This document shows positions 43,437 to 53,069 of a stretch of DNA of 64,000 bases, piece by piece (the first letter of the stretch is position 1; every line of letters begins with the position of its first letter). Under the pieces are notes generated by a model. The model saw only the letters and a list, made by a program, of their open reading frames with translations. It was not told the origin of the DNA and made no database searches. Both the position numbers and the translations under genes were made by a program. Source of the stretch: Thermocaproicibacter melissae (lineage in GTDB: Bacteria; Bacillota; Clostridia; Oscillospirales; Acutalibacteraceae); contig NZ_CP101827.1 of NCBI RefSeq assembly GCF_024498295.1, forward strand, positions 562,001-626,000, given 5' to 3'.

Positions 43437-45307
43437 TTTTGGACTCCTTTCCTATTCATTCGATTGATATCCTTTATTTCCGCCTTCGCGTCTCGTATAG
43501 CTTGTCTATGGCTTAACTGTGGATTTTCCTGCATTTTGTGATGCGCGAGCTGTTCGCGTAGAATTTTCTTATCGCCGTGAGCTAAACTGCTACCGTATGT
43601 CAAGTTATACATACGCCTTGCTGCACGTACAGCACTTGTATTCTGAACACCTCTTGTATATCGACTTTTTAGCGCGCTTCCGAGCGTTTCACGGTTCCAA
43701 GTATCCTGTTGACTTGTGTTTCCTTCCTGCTTTTCCTCTGTGGCAGCAGGAATAACGGGTGAATTATCTGGGATTGCGGTGCTGCCTGGTTGAGTCTGCT
43801 CAGCATTATCCATATCGTGCATAACGGGTACACCACCCCCGGTGCCAGAGCTGTCAGTCAGCTTGGTGCCTTGTGAAATATTTGTAGCTGCTCCAGATCC
43901 GCCTGTGGCCGCAGTCATGGCGGCTGTTAGGCGAGAACGGTTATCAAAAGCTCCTTGCCCAAGTCCGGCGACAATACCACTAGCTCCACCGACCGCACCA
44001 CCAATTTTTCCTACTGCTGTTTTTGCTGTGCCGATGATTCCTTTTGTTTTTAATGAATCCATCATACTCTTACCGCCCGCAAGTGCGATACCCCCGGCAA
44101 GCATACTGCCAGCTGCTTTCATTCCTATTAGTGTGCGGGTGGCGTTTTGCACACCGGCGTCAATACCGAAAATTTGTTCAAATAGATTCGGCCCGTCGAT
44201 AACCGACCAAGACAGCGCAATCATTAAAATCAACCGAAGAACAAAGTTGTTCGTATTTGCGTTAATATAGGCTGTACCTATGATGTATACCTGGAGCATG
44301 AAGAATACAGCAAACAAAGTAATGAATGAGGCCATTAACATTTGCAGACATTTTTTTACGCGCTGTGCGCTGTAAATATCAAGCAGTGCGAGTGCCTGCG
44401 TCATAGTCTGTTGAATGACAAGCTCATAGAGAATACGAGCAATTTTTACGCTGCTGAAAATCAGTGCAAAAGCTGTAATGAACAGTGTACTTATAATAGC
44501 AAACCAATCAATTGACCACCGGTAATAATATTCAGACAACGCAGGAATCCCAACAAACCCAACCTTGCCATCCCATAGGGCCGTTAATGTTTGATTACCA
44601 TTTTGATCAGTAGTCAATTTATTCTTCCATACATCCGGATGCTGCATTTTATCCGGATCATTAATTGTTTCAGTAGGATTAATCTTCGTAATCTGCGATA
44701 TATCATGTTTAGGTTGAGCATACACATTTTTGTATTTCAGTGCCTTGAATCCTGAATTGTCGTACAGTGTGTTATCTGTGATATTATCAACGAGAATTCG
44801 GTCAGAAATAGAAGTTTTAATTCCGTTTGTGCTGCCGAGAAAATTAATTGCATCATTTGTTAAACTGTATGCGGTGGAAAGAAGCGTTGGCACACTGACC
44901 ATAATCACCATGCCAATGATCAGATTTCCAACGATAGTCGATAGGTCGCGGGGCTTGATAATATACATGATGCCGATAGCCATAATCACAATGGCCAACA
45001 GTGCTATAATAAGAGGTCTGATTTTTTCATTTTGAAGGCTCGTGATGTCTGCTGACTGAAAGAAGCCTCCAAGTGTGGAATTAACATTGCTGATAACATC
45101 TTCTAGGCTATTTACCAGCCAATGAAGAAATGTCACAATGCCCCAACCGATTTGTCGGCCAACATCTCCTCCAACGCTGTGTGATTCGAATTGATATTGA
45201 TTTAGAACTTTCTTTGCGTCCACGGTATCTGCAAAAACAGATATCGGAGAGCATAATAAGATTGCTAATAATGAAACAAACGACAGGGCCGATTTCCTTA
45301 TCTTCAT
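43433..45307 (-). CDS. VirB6/TrbL-type channel protein
   Basis: A 624-residue polytopic membrane protein. It has a signal peptide (FVSLLAILLCSPISVFA), several membrane helices (about residues 90-175 and 270-400) and a glycine/alanine-rich, charged cytoplasmic tail (GGAVGGASGIVAGLGQGAFD) after about residue 420. This fits CD3337/EF1877-type VirB6 proteins. The ATG at 45307 is preferred, with AGAGGGAAC upstream; the longer frame overlaps virD4. Confidence 0.85.
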   Translation of the reverse strand: MKIRKSALSFVSLLAILLCSPISVFADTVDAKKVLNQYQFESHSVGGDVGRQIGWGIVTFLHWLVNSLEDVISNVNSTLGGFFQSADITSLQNEKIRPLIIALLAIVIMAIGIMYIIKPRDLSTIVGNLIIGMVIMVSVPTLLSTAYSLTNDAINFLGSTNGIKTSISDRILVDNITDNTLYDNSGFKALKYKNVYAQPKHDISQITKINPTETINDPDKMQHPDVWKNKLTTDQNGNQTLTALWDGKVGFVGIPALSEYYYRWSIDWFAIISTLFITAFALIFSSVKIARILYELVIQQTMTQALALLDIYSAQRVKKCLQMLMASFITLFAVFFMLQVYIIGTAYINANTNNFVLRLILMIALSWSVIDGPNLFEQIFGIDAGVQNATRTLIGMKAAGSMLAGGIALAGGKSMMDSLKTKGIIGTAKTAVGKIGGAVGGASGIVAGLGQGAFDNRSRLTAAMTAATGGSGAATNISQGTKLTDSSGTGGGVPVMHDMDNAEQTQPGSTAIPDNSPVIPAATEEKQEGNTSQQDTWNRETLGSALKSRYTRGVQNTSAVRAARRMYNLTYGSSLAHGDKKILREQLAHHKMQENPQLSHRQAIRDAKAEIKDINRMNRKGVQK

Positions 45308-45323
45308 AAAGATGTTCCCTCTT

Positions 45324-47462
45324 TCATTTCGCCTCTTTGAGTACCGTATAAATATCGTCAAAGGTGTTCTGAGAAATCTGCTGTTGGTCGAAAAGATCCT
45401 GAAGGAAACTATCAAACTGAGTCAATGTCATTGAGAAGTCGATTGTATTTTCATCGAAGTTTTCTGCTTTGAAGAAGCGTAAAATCAGATTTTGCTGTCC
45501 GTCCGTTAATCTCTTATTTAGCGGAAGATCGTCCGGAAAAGAGGTTTCCACAAGCAGCTCTTCTGATTTCGTGATGGGGGAGTACAGGATATCTTGTATT
45601 TCTATTCCTTTGTGCTTACAGGTGTAGGAGAGATTGAGTTTCTGAAATGATGCGTTTGGGAAATCATTGTTCAGATATTGATAGCTATATTTCAGAGCAG
45701 TTTCTCCATGATTGAAGATTGGATTTGGTGTTATGCTGCGTCCTTTTAGATCCGTCCGCTTTGTAACACGCACGACAACGCTTTCACCGGGCTTTAATTC
45801 CATTAATTCGTTGTGATCCAGAAGGGGTTTTGTATCGGAATGTTCAGAAATGTTTTTCTTAAGTGACAGGTTGTTTTTCGCATTCCTAGAATATGCAGTT
45901 ATTGTTTTGTTTCCAATTAAGGAAGAATACTGTTTTGCGGTATCGTCTTCGATTGTCAGCAGATATATCTGATTGCCGCAGGCACCGATAATTGATTTTC
46001 CGTCTTCTGAACCATATAGATGATATATCTGTGAATATGCCTGGATAATCAAATCGAAGCGTATATTGCGGCCAAGGCATACGTTCAGAATATGAGCCAT
46101 CTCCGGAATCGGTGTGATGTTGCCGAATTCATCCAGAAGAAATACGACTTCACGATAGCACTTGCCGCCAATCATGGCACATTTTTTGGAAAGGACATAA
46201 TAGAGTTGACTGATGAAAATCGTCGCTAAAAAATGATTGGACTTGTCGTAATCCGGAAGCACTAGAAAAACTGCGGTAGGTCTTTCCGTATCGAACCCGA
46301 TATTTTCAAGATTTATCGTGTTCATGGATATCATTCTTGCGACTTTCTCCATCGTAAACTTTATTAACTGCGCGAGAGTATTTGCAAAAATGTTGCCTTT
46401 TGTTTTCCCTGTTGCAAATGCAACAGAGGAATATTGTATTCGAGCTATATCATTAGAACCGCGACTGAGAAAGAAATTATCAAGGGAGCTACGCCCTTCC
46501 TTATCAGTTTCACCAAGATCGACCAAAAGCCGGGCAACAGAATACATGTTGACTTTACTGTACCATTTCTTCTTTTCTTCTATGTCATCGGTTTCATCTG
46601 CCTTTTTGCAGCAGTCAACCGTAACAGCAAGAATCAGTGCATTTGTCAGTGCAATGCTCCAGTTCTCCCAAGTCTTATCTTTGGCGTTGGGATCATGGAA
46701 CAGAATATAGGATAACGTATTTGCAAGTAACTGTGCTTCCGCGGTGTCCCCTTGTAAATAAGTGTGAAGGACGAGCTGAAGGGGATTATATGACAGGCCC
46801 ATGAAGTTCATTAGATCGAACACCTGCACGTTGTATCCGCGCTTTTGCAATGTTGCAATTGAGGCAGCAGTAAGTTCTCCTTTTGGGTCTGCTATAATCA
46901 TGCTGGCCTGCTTTTCTGCCCGACTGTAAATATCAATGGCCGGAATTACCTCTGCCTGAGTTTTGCCGCTTCGTGTCGTGCCTATGATTAGGTTATTGAC
47001 GGGGCTGTCGTCGATAAAGATTCTATCGTTATACCTAGATACCGGAAATCCACCTGTGCCGTCATACCTTTGTGCTTTTTCGGGAACGCTCCGAAATTCG
47101 CTTTTCAATTCCCGTAACGTCGCAAATCTACGACTTCCCTTTGTCTGATTGGCCGAAAGGGGAGTATAATTGGCCTTAATTCGATAAGCCAAACGAGCAG
47201 AATATGCGGCGGCAAATACAGCGCAGATTAGATACCACCACTTGAAACGCGGCCAATTGAAATGAAACGGATTTGGCATCGTAGTTATCATTTCCGGAGT
47301 GCCCCCGTGCTGTATGCTGCTGCGAAGACTGGTAAATAACTGACAGAACATTGTTCCAGCAAAGTTAAAGAAAAGCATCCATAATACAAAAACAGTCACA
47401 GCAAGTGCAATGACCACCGGAGTTCGGGATAATAATTTCTGCATTTTAATTCTGAAATCCAT
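45324..47462 (-). CDS. VirD4-type coupling protein
   Basis: A 712-residue hexameric ATPase that brings the relaxase-DNA complex to the channel. Two N-terminal membrane segments (VVIALAVTVFVLWMLFFNFA; WWYLICAVFAAAYSARLAY) precede Walker A in IIGTTRSGKTQAEVIPAI and Walker B in VVFLLDEFGNITPIP. The ATG at 47462 follows AAAGGCAG. It is separated from the upstream gene by a hairpin now split off by an IS1182 element. Confidence 0.93.
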   Translation of the reverse strand: MDFRIKMQKLLSRTPVVIALAVTVFVLWMLFFNFAGTMFCQLFTSLRSSIQHGGTPEMITTMPNPFHFNWPRFKWWYLICAVFAAAYSARLAYRIKANYTPLSANQTKGSRRFATLRELKSEFRSVPEKAQRYDGTGGFPVSRYNDRIFIDDSPVNNLIIGTTRSGKTQAEVIPAIDIYSRAEKQASMIIADPKGELTAASIATLQKRGYNVQVFDLMNFMGLSYNPLQLVLHTYLQGDTAEAQLLANTLSYILFHDPNAKDKTWENWSIALTNALILAVTVDCCKKADETDDIEEKKKWYSKVNMYSVARLLVDLGETDKEGRSSLDNFFLSRGSNDIARIQYSSVAFATGKTKGNIFANTLAQLIKFTMEKVARMISMNTINLENIGFDTERPTAVFLVLPDYDKSNHFLATIFISQLYYVLSKKCAMIGGKCYREVVFLLDEFGNITPIPEMAHILNVCLGRNIRFDLIIQAYSQIYHLYGSEDGKSIIGACGNQIYLLTIEDDTAKQYSSLIGNKTITAYSRNAKNNLSLKKNISEHSDTKPLLDHNELMELKPGESVVVRVTKRTDLKGRSITPNPIFNHGETALKYSYQYLNNDFPNASFQKLNLSYTCKHKGIEIQDILYSPITKSEELLVETSFPDDLPLNKRLTDGQQNLILRFFKAENFDENTIDFSMTLTQFDSFLQDLFDQQQISQNTFDDIYTVLKEAK

Positions 47463-47485
47463 ACGTTTTCTGCCTTTCATAAAAA

Positions 47486-47508
47486 GGGGCCGGATTTAAT
47501 CCGGCCCC
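47486..47508 (-). terminator. Terminator hairpin before virD4, left copy
   Basis: A 23-bp palindrome with arms GGGGCCGGATT. On the minus strand it is followed by TTTTT, so it would terminate or attenuate transcription into virD4. An identical copy lies on the other side of the IS1182 element (49033-49055), evidently a target duplication. Confidence 0.8.
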
Positions 47509-49032
47509 AGATTGTCGAAGAACCCATCCAACGCGGTTAAACGAAGGATGGGTTCTCTTGATAATATGCAGGATAGGAAAATAAGCAAAGTAAAATCAAT
47601 AAAAACCCGGAGGGATGGCCATCCCTCCATTTCCACATTGCCAGCTTTTTGAGATTCATGGCAGCAAACTTAAGCTTAACCCAATTCGTCACTTGAGTTA
47701 AGCCCCGGTAGAGCGTGTACCGCATCCCATATTTCACTTTTGCATCGGCGAAGACACGCTCAATGGTTTCTTTTCGTTTTTTGTAAAGCTCTTTGTATTT
47801 CGGTGTGTGCCTGATATCTTCCGCAAGCTCCACATAATCCTGCCACACATGCCGCGTTACGGTTTTCGTACAGCTTTTACTCTCGGTGCAGCGAGAACGG
47901 AATGGACATTTTTCGCAGATGTAACTCCGGCTTTTGTATTCCCGGTATCCCTCACGGTTGGTTGTTGCATAATGCAGAACCTGATATTCCGGGCAGATCA
48001 CACAGTCATAATATTCGTCGTATACATACTTCCACCATTCCAGATTTCCTGCTTTGGTCATTGGCCGCTTGTATGCTGTGGAAAGTACCCGCCCGTCGTC
48101 AAACACCCGTTTACAGATATGCGGCGTTTTGTATGCGGCGTCCGCCACCACCGTTTCAATTTCAGGAAACCGTTGAGTCACTTTGCCATAGACCGCGTCA
48201 AATGCTACACTGTCATGTACGTTTCCCGGAGTCACCTCAACGTCAAGGACAAAATTGTGTTTGTCGCAGGCCGTATGTGCTTCGTAGGCAAAGCACTTCT
48301 TGTGTTCTCCCTTTTGGAACAACCCGCTTTCCGGGTCTGTTTTGGACACCATGATTTCTTTTTCCTTCGGCGGTTTCGGAGTACTGTCGAATGGCTTCTT
48401 CCCATGATCTTCCCGGTCAGCGTTAACCTCTTCCATTAATTCTGAGGCATATCGCTTTGCCGCCTGAGGAACTGCCTTTTTGATCTTTTTGTTGATGTTG
48501 GCGTTTGCTTTGATATGCGTCCCATCCACAAATACTGCTTCCGGCTCCAAATATCCGGCGTAATTTGCCTCCTGCAAAATCCACGAAAACACCTGCTCCA
48601 CGGTTTCCTCTGTGAACCGGTGCTTAAAATTGTAACTCACAGTGGAGAAATGCGGCAGCTCCTCGTTCAGTGTATATCCCAGAAACCACCGATACGCGAT
48701 ATTCATATTGATTTCCTGCATCGTCCGGCGTAAAGAGGGAATTCCGTACAGATGCTGGATCAGAACAATCTTAAACAGGACGACCGGGTCCACACTAGGA
48801 CGACCGTTGCCCTCACAATACAAATCTTCTACAAAATCATAAATATGGCTAAAATCTACCGCGCTGTCAATCTTTCGCAGCAGATGATTTCCCGGCACCA
48901 ATAGGTCTGTATTCACAAATTCCACTGCATCTCTGCGTAGTTTTTCCCGTTCCAGCATCTTTCATCACCTGTCTATATTTTACCATTTTACAACGAAAAA
49001 GCCCAGCTTTCACTGGACTTTTTCGACAGGCT
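47509..49032 (-). mobile_element. IS1182-family insertion sequence in a terminator
   Basis: A 1524-bp element. The short imperfect ends share AG..TGTCGAA (left 47509-47522, right complement 49019-49032). It is flanked on both sides by the same 23-bp palindrome, consistent with insertion into a hairpin with duplication of the whole structure, as known for this family. Confidence 0.85.
47537..48958 (-). CDS. IS1182-family transposase
   Basis: A 473-residue DDE transposase. Motifs are RKIDSAVDFSHIYDFVEDLY, GRPSVDPVVLFKIVLIQHLY, Asp in AVFVDGTHIKANANINKK, Asp in TVVADAAYKTPHI, and Glu in ERVFADAKVKYGMRYTLYRG. The cysteine cluster CEKCPFRSRC is typical. The frame is intact. Confidence 0.94.
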   Translation of the reverse strand: MLEREKLRRDAVEFVNTDLLVPGNHLLRKIDSAVDFSHIYDFVEDLYCEGNGRPSVDPVVLFKIVLIQHLYGIPSLRRTMQEINMNIAYRWFLGYTLNEELPHFSTVSYNFKHRFTEETVEQVFSWILQEANYAGYLEPEAVFVDGTHIKANANINKKIKKAVPQAAKRYASELMEEVNADREDHGKKPFDSTPKPPKEKEIMVSKTDPESGLFQKGEHKKCFAYEAHTACDKHNFVLDVEVTPGNVHDSVAFDAVYGKVTQRFPEIETVVADAAYKTPHICKRVFDDGRVLSTAYKRPMTKAGNLEWWKYVYDEYYDCVICPEYQVLHYATTNREGYREYKSRSYICEKCPFRSRCTESKSCTKTVTRHVWQDYVELAEDIRHTPKYKELYKKRKETIERVFADAKVKYGMRYTLYRGLTQVTNWVKLKFAAMNLKKLAMWKWRDGHPSGFLLILLCLFSYPAYYQENPSFV

Positions 49033-49055
49033 GGGGCCGGATTTAATCCGGCCCC
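49033..49055 (-). terminator. Terminator hairpin before virD4, right copy
   Basis: The second copy of the 23-bp palindrome (see 47486-47508). It follows the VirB2-like gene and now stands between it and the IS element. Confidence 0.8.
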
Positions 49056-49060
49056 TTATA

Positions 49061-49351
49061 TTAAAATGCCATCAGACTAGAAATCCACCCCTTGATAACC
49101 GTGCATCCAGCACACAAAGCAATACCGACAATGATCGCCACAATTTTCTTTTTGCTTTTCTGAATTGATTCTTCGCTCCCTTGCATGTGCTGAACTGCGG
49201 CAACAACAAGGAATATTGATGCCAGCGCACCACCGGCTATCTGACCAGCTACTGTAATGTTGTTGATGGTTTGCTGAATCTGAGTCGGCATAGAAACTGC
49301 CATTTTAATCGGATTAACCGCCAAAAGAAGAGAAGAAATTCCAGTTTTCAT
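49061..49351 (-). CDS. VirB2/TrbC-like small membrane protein
   Basis: A 96-residue protein with two hydrophobic segments (ITVAGQIAGGALASIFLVVA and KIVAIIVGIALCAGCTVIKG) joined by a charged loop (QGSEESIQKSKKK). Size, topology and the place before virD4 fit the conjugative pilin-like VirB2 proteins of Gram-positive T4SS. AAGGAG lies upstream of the ATG. Confidence 0.65.
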   Translation of the reverse strand: MKTGISSLLLAVNPIKMAVSMPTQIQQTINNITVAGQIAGGALASIFLVVAAVQHMQGSEESIQKSKKKIVAIIVGIALCAGCTVIKGWISSLMAF

Positions 49352-49357
49352 AATACA

Positions 49358-49510
49358 TTACTCCTTTTTTAAGGCTGACAGCAACGTGTCAGCGTTTTCC
49401 ATAATGTAATCGATATGTTTCTCTTCAAGCCACTCGTCGTAGCTTTTTCCCTTTTGCTTCAGAAGAGCTTCAACTAGGACTTTGTTTTTGCTTTCTCGCA
49501 CTTTAGACAT
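49358..49510 (-). CDS. Small charged protein coupled to the primase gene
   Basis: A 50-residue protein (MSKVRESKNKVLVEALLKQK, then GKSYDEWLEEKHIDYIMENA). Its ATG follows the TAA of the ArdC/primase gene directly, with AGGAGGTGG upstream, so it is clearly translated. Helical, no membrane segment, no recognised family. Confidence 0.65.
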   Translation of the reverse strand: MSKVRESKNKVLVEALLKQKGKSYDEWLEEKHIDYIMENADTLLSALKKE

Positions 49511-51487
49511 TTACCGTTCCACCTCCTGTTCGTACTTAATTCCTTTTTTTGGCTTTTTACAGAGGCATTCATTGATGTCCTTGCCGGGATTGGGCGTAAT
49601 CTGCTTCACCCGGATTCCGGGAAAATCTTTTTGCAACGTCTTGAATATCTTCTCGTTGGCTTTTCGCCCAGCTTCGTCATTGTCGTTGGCCAAAACCACT
49701 TCCTTTATCTGTGGATTGGCGCGTAGACGGGAATACAGAGCAGCATCTTTGCAAGTGCCGCCGGTAGCAAGGAATGATGCTTTTTCCAATGGACGCCCTT
49801 GCATCTTTAACAGGGTCATAATTGACAGTGCATCAATGGGAGCCTCACAAACGTACAATTTTTCAGCATTCTTGGACTTTACCATCCATCCGATATCCTG
49901 ACGACTCCCGGCAATGTCCCTCTTAAAATTTGAATCAGTGAGAGTAGTATGGCGAGTGGCATATACTGCTTTTCCTGATTCATCCAAGCCGACAAATACC
50001 ACGTTGTGCTTGTTGTCCTCGTAAATCAAGCCGTCGCTTATGCACTGCTTTACAATTTCAGGGTCAAGACAGCGAGTTTTCGTCAGATAGGCAATTACGC
50101 GAGTGTATTTGCCATTGACTTTTTCCGGAAGGATAAATTCCTTCTTTTCCGGAGCCGGGGCGGTATGCTCCCGCGGGGCAGTATGAATATCGTCAAATCT
50201 GCCGTTTGTATACTCGTTTTTCAGTTTTTCAATTGCTTCTTTCTTTGAATACTCACCAAACTCCATAAGAAAATCAATGGGTGAGCCGCCTCGCCCATTG
50301 GAGAATCGATAGAAGCTGTTCGTTTCCGGATATATCATCACGCTGTCGTGCTCTTTTAGCGTATAATACCGACCTACGTGAACTGGTGTAAAACCCATTG
50401 CCTGTGCGACAGTAATGATTGAAACATTTTGCTTGATGTAATCCAGTACATCTTTTTTACGATCTGCATAAGCAAATCGGGTGCTGTGATCTGGTACTTC
50501 CGATTTTGCTTTTTGATACGCAGCTTCCGTTTCTTTTTGCTGTACTTTCGTATAGGAATGAGATTTTGGAATCATGGGTTCCAGTTCCTTACGCAGCTCT
50601 TGATATGTTGTATTGACAATTTTCAAGGCGTCTTCCAATTTGAAGTCTTTGAGAACCGTACAGGCTTTATAGCTCTCGGAAAAATGGCGTTTACGGGAGT
50701 CAGTGAGGGGAATGCCGAAATACTGTTGAAGCATGATGGATATTGAATCAGCTTCCAACTCTCTGACTGACTCAGGCAGCTGACGCGCTTCTCGATTATT
50801 GTGCATCAGAGCGTGGCCAAGCTCGTGAGTGAGTGTTGAAAGTCGTTCCGTATCATCGAGCTTATCATTGATTTGAATCACATTTTCCGTTGGATAAAAA
50901 GCACCCCGCAAAGAAATTGACTTTAAGTCCTCTTCCTTTACGGGGATTCCTTTTTGTTCGGCGAAATTTTTTACCGCAATGTATAATGTTTTATGTTCCT
51001 TTGAGGAATAACCCATATCGTAAAACTTTGGGTAATCCTCTGCGGGACAATCGGTTTGGGAAATGTCAAATACGGTGCCGATACCGTACCTGGTATATGT
51101 CACGGTTTTCAGTTCGCCGTTCGTGATCTTTTCCATTTCTTCGGGAGTGGCGTCAGCGACACGCCGGTATCGCTGTTTACCATCTATTTCACCAAGAGGG
51201 ATAAGTTCTGTTTTGATAGGGAAGAGTACCTTGATTCCATGTTCGCCTTTCTTAATTCGATATCCCTTTTGATTCCAGTCATGCAGGCTGGCAACAAAGG
51301 TTGCAAAGGGATTCTGTCTCTTTATCAGAATGGTATTGTTCAGAGAGTAATTCCAAAACCGGCTTTTGAAGGCAAGCAGTTCAGCGATTTTTTCCGGGTC
51401 TTCTTGAAAACTGTCGAGAACACTTTGCAATGTCCGCTTCATTTCCTCCAGTTTGGTTGACTGGGACTGATAAGCTCGCTTTGCCAT
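49511..51487 (-). CDS. LtrC-type protein: ArdC, zinc peptidase-like and Toprim primase parts
   Basis: A 658-residue mobile-element protein. An ArdC-like ssDNA-binding N-terminus (FWNYSLNNTILIKRQNP, WNQKGYRIKKGEHGI) includes a metallopeptidase-like HExxH motif (LTHELGHALMHNN). The middle (VAQAMGFTPVHVGRYYTLKE, RGGSPIDFLMEFG) is DUF3991/DnaG-zinc-finger-like, and the end a Toprim domain (YVCEAPIDALSIMTLL; VVLANDNDEAGRKANE). Probably protects and primes the transferred strand in the recipient. It lies directly downstream of ssb. Confidence 0.85.
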   Translation of the reverse strand: MAKRAYQSQSTKLEEMKRTLQSVLDSFQEDPEKIAELLAFKSRFWNYSLNNTILIKRQNPFATFVASLHDWNQKGYRIKKGEHGIKVLFPIKTELIPLGEIDGKQRYRRVADATPEEMEKITNGELKTVTYTRYGIGTVFDISQTDCPAEDYPKFYDMGYSSKEHKTLYIAVKNFAEQKGIPVKEEDLKSISLRGAFYPTENVIQINDKLDDTERLSTLTHELGHALMHNNREARQLPESVRELEADSISIMLQQYFGIPLTDSRKRHFSESYKACTVLKDFKLEDALKIVNTTYQELRKELEPMIPKSHSYTKVQQKETEAAYQKAKSEVPDHSTRFAYADRKKDVLDYIKQNVSIITVAQAMGFTPVHVGRYYTLKEHDSVMIYPETNSFYRFSNGRGGSPIDFLMEFGEYSKKEAIEKLKNEYTNGRFDDIHTAPREHTAPAPEKKEFILPEKVNGKYTRVIAYLTKTRCLDPEIVKQCISDGLIYEDNKHNVVFVGLDESGKAVYATRHTTLTDSNFKRDIAGSRQDIGWMVKSKNAEKLYVCEAPIDALSIMTLLKMQGRPLEKASFLATGGTCKDAALYSRLRANPQIKEVVLANDNDEAGRKANEKIFKTLQKDFPGIRVKQITPNPGKDINECLCKKPKKGIKYEQEVER

Positions 51488-51488
51488 A

Positions 51489-51746
51489 CTATATCCGTCC
51501 TTCCTCTACCGCCGTAAGTATCTTTTCACTTAACGGTGGATTGGCCTGTTCGATTGGAACTAAATTATCTTTTCTTTCAACGGTTCCAATCTCCAACGTC
51601 TGAGGTTCATCGAGAGGGAGGAAGAACATCTGGCCAGCATCATCCTCAAAAATAACTGCGTCGTCAGTGTATCCGATAACAGTCGCAATGTCCTTTTCAT
51701 CGACGGCTACTCCGTCTGCAAATTTTCTGATTTCTTCTTTTAGCAT
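51489..51746 (-). CDS. Small acidic protein between ssb and the primase gene
   Basis: An 85-residue acidic protein (DGVAVDEKDIATVIGYTDDA, FEDDAGQMFFLPLDEPQTL). It overlaps the end of ssb by seven bases and ends one base before the primase gene, so it is surely co-translated. No family recognised; acidic small proteins in this place may act as DNA mimics or antirestriction factors, but nothing here proves it. Confidence 0.6.
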   Translation of the reverse strand: MLKEEIRKFADGVAVDEKDIATVIGYTDDAVIFEDDAGQMFFLPLDEPQTLEIGTVERKDNLVPIEQANPPLSEKILTAVEEGRI

Positions 51747-52156
51747 TCTGAATTACCTCTTTCCGCTAAATCGTCTGCGCTTAACGTGTCAATCAAATCC
51801 TCCGCTTCTTGGTGCTCAGCGGTTTCATTATCGGCAGCGTCCTGATTTTTAATCTTTCTATCGCAGAATTCAAAATTGTAAACGACGATATACGGTTCGC
51901 CGGCACGACCTTTTTCTTTGTCGTATTCTGGAATGTGCAACAATCCTTCTACGAATATTTTCTGACCTTTATGAACGTTCCTGAAGATGAAATCACCCAT
52001 ACCTCGCCATGCCATCACCTTGATGAAATCTACCTTATCTTTTCGCTGCTGGCAGGCAAGACGAAACTCACAGACATTATAATCTGTGTCATTTTTCCGG
52101 ACAGTTTTCAGTGTTGGCTCGGCGACCAGTCGTCCGATTCCCCATGCTTTTAACAT
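51740..52156 (-). CDS. ssb: Single-stranded DNA-binding protein
   Basis: A 138-residue OB-fold protein. Start GIGRLVAEPTLKTVRKNDTD, core FRLACQQRKDKVDFIKVMAW and GQKIFVEGLLHIPEYDKEK, acidic tail with a non-standard C-terminus (DDLAERGNSEC; the usual DDDIPF is missing). An element-coded SSB that would coat transferred single-stranded DNA. It follows the Tad operon by 15 bases. Confidence 0.85.
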   Translation of the reverse strand: MLKAWGIGRLVAEPTLKTVRKNDTDYNVCEFRLACQQRKDKVDFIKVMAWRGMGDFIFRNVHKGQKIFVEGLLHIPEYDKEKGRAGEPYIVVYNFEFCDRKIKNQDAADNETAEHQEAEDLIDTLSADDLAERGNSEC

Positions 52157-52171
52157 TTATCGTTTCTCCCT

Positions 52172-52645
52172 TCATTTTGAGTTAAACTTGCTATAAAGTG
52201 TTACTGGAATGTCAAGTGCAGTTACCTCCTTTCCGAAAAGATATAACGGCTCATGTATGTTGAATTGCACAGTGGTTTTAATTTCATGTTCCGTGAAAGT
52301 CAGAGCAACATCAGAGATTTTGAACTTTTCTTTTCCATTTTGATACCCTGTCAAGCTATTTTGGGTTCCAAGTGCATCTTGCAGCCTTTTTTTGAATATG
52401 TCAGAATCAAGCGCAGGAGTGTAATCGGAACCATTTTTGAAGGATTCTATTTCTCGCCGTCCTTCGGTCACTGTGCAGGTATCTAGAACTCTTTGCGCGG
52501 TATTACGAAGATATGCGGTTCGTATTTTCAGTTCCGAATAAGTAAAAAGCGCGCAGGACAGCATCAGTAGCACAATAAAGAGGACGATGCCGAAAACCAT
52601 TGCACTTCCCTTTTTATCTCGGAGTCTATAAAGAAACGTTTTCAT
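52172..52645 (-). CDS. TadF/TadE-like minor pseudopilin
   Basis: A 157-residue protein with a short basic leader and a type IV prepilin-like N-terminus: RDKKGSAMVFGIVLFIVLLM, followed by an exported domain. Cleavage after the Gly would place Phe at position 5, where pilins have Glu, as for tip-type minor pilins. It lies four bases after the TadE gene and 15 before ssb. Confidence 0.72.
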   Translation of the reverse strand: MKTFLYRLRDKKGSAMVFGIVLFIVLLMLSCALFTYSELKIRTAYLRNTAQRVLDTCTVTEGRREIESFKNGSDYTPALDSDIFKKRLQDALGTQNSLTGYQNGKEKFKISDVALTFTEHEIKTTVQFNIHEPLYLFGKEVTALDIPVTLYSKFNSK

Positions 52646-52649
52646 CGTA

Positions 52650-53069
52650 TCACTTCCAGTACTGCTGTGAAGTAACGGATTTTGTGATAGACAGGGATAT
52701 CGGGATGGATATTTTCAGCGCAGATATTGATGTCTGCATCGAAAGCCGAAGCGTAATCGTGTCGCCATACTGTACTGTCCGTGCTTCCGAATCAACATAT
52801 TCAGCCGTATATTCAACATTCGGCGTTATACCTGTTGCAGAGACCAATTCATTGTAACGTGTGGATACTCGCTCTCCGGAACAACGGCCTTCGTTGCCGA
52901 CCGTAACTGCAAGCTCATTTCCAAAGTCATTCAACGTATTGTAGGCGTTCATGGCTTTCATACCAGCCGAAATCATAACGAATAACGCAAGCAGCGTAAG
53001 CATAGCAATGACCGCACTGACATACTGATCCACACCGCCCCTCTTATCTTTCAAAAGTTTATGTATCAC
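52650..53069 (-). CDS. TadE-like minor pseudopilin
   Basis: A 139-residue protein. A GTG start overlaps the tadC stop (GTGA), with AGGGGGAAG upstream. The N-terminus KRGGVDQYVSAVIAMLTLLA fits a prepilin leader and helix but without Glu at position 5. The remaining domain is exported. It forms a pair with the next gene, as in Tad loci. Confidence 0.7.
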   Translation of the reverse strand: MIHKLLKDKRGGVDQYVSAVIAMLTLLALFVMISAGMKAMNAYNTLNDFGNELAVTVGNEGRCSGERVSTRYNELVSATGITPNVEYTAEYVDSEARTVQYGDTITLRLSMQTSISALKISIPISLSITKSVTSQQYWK

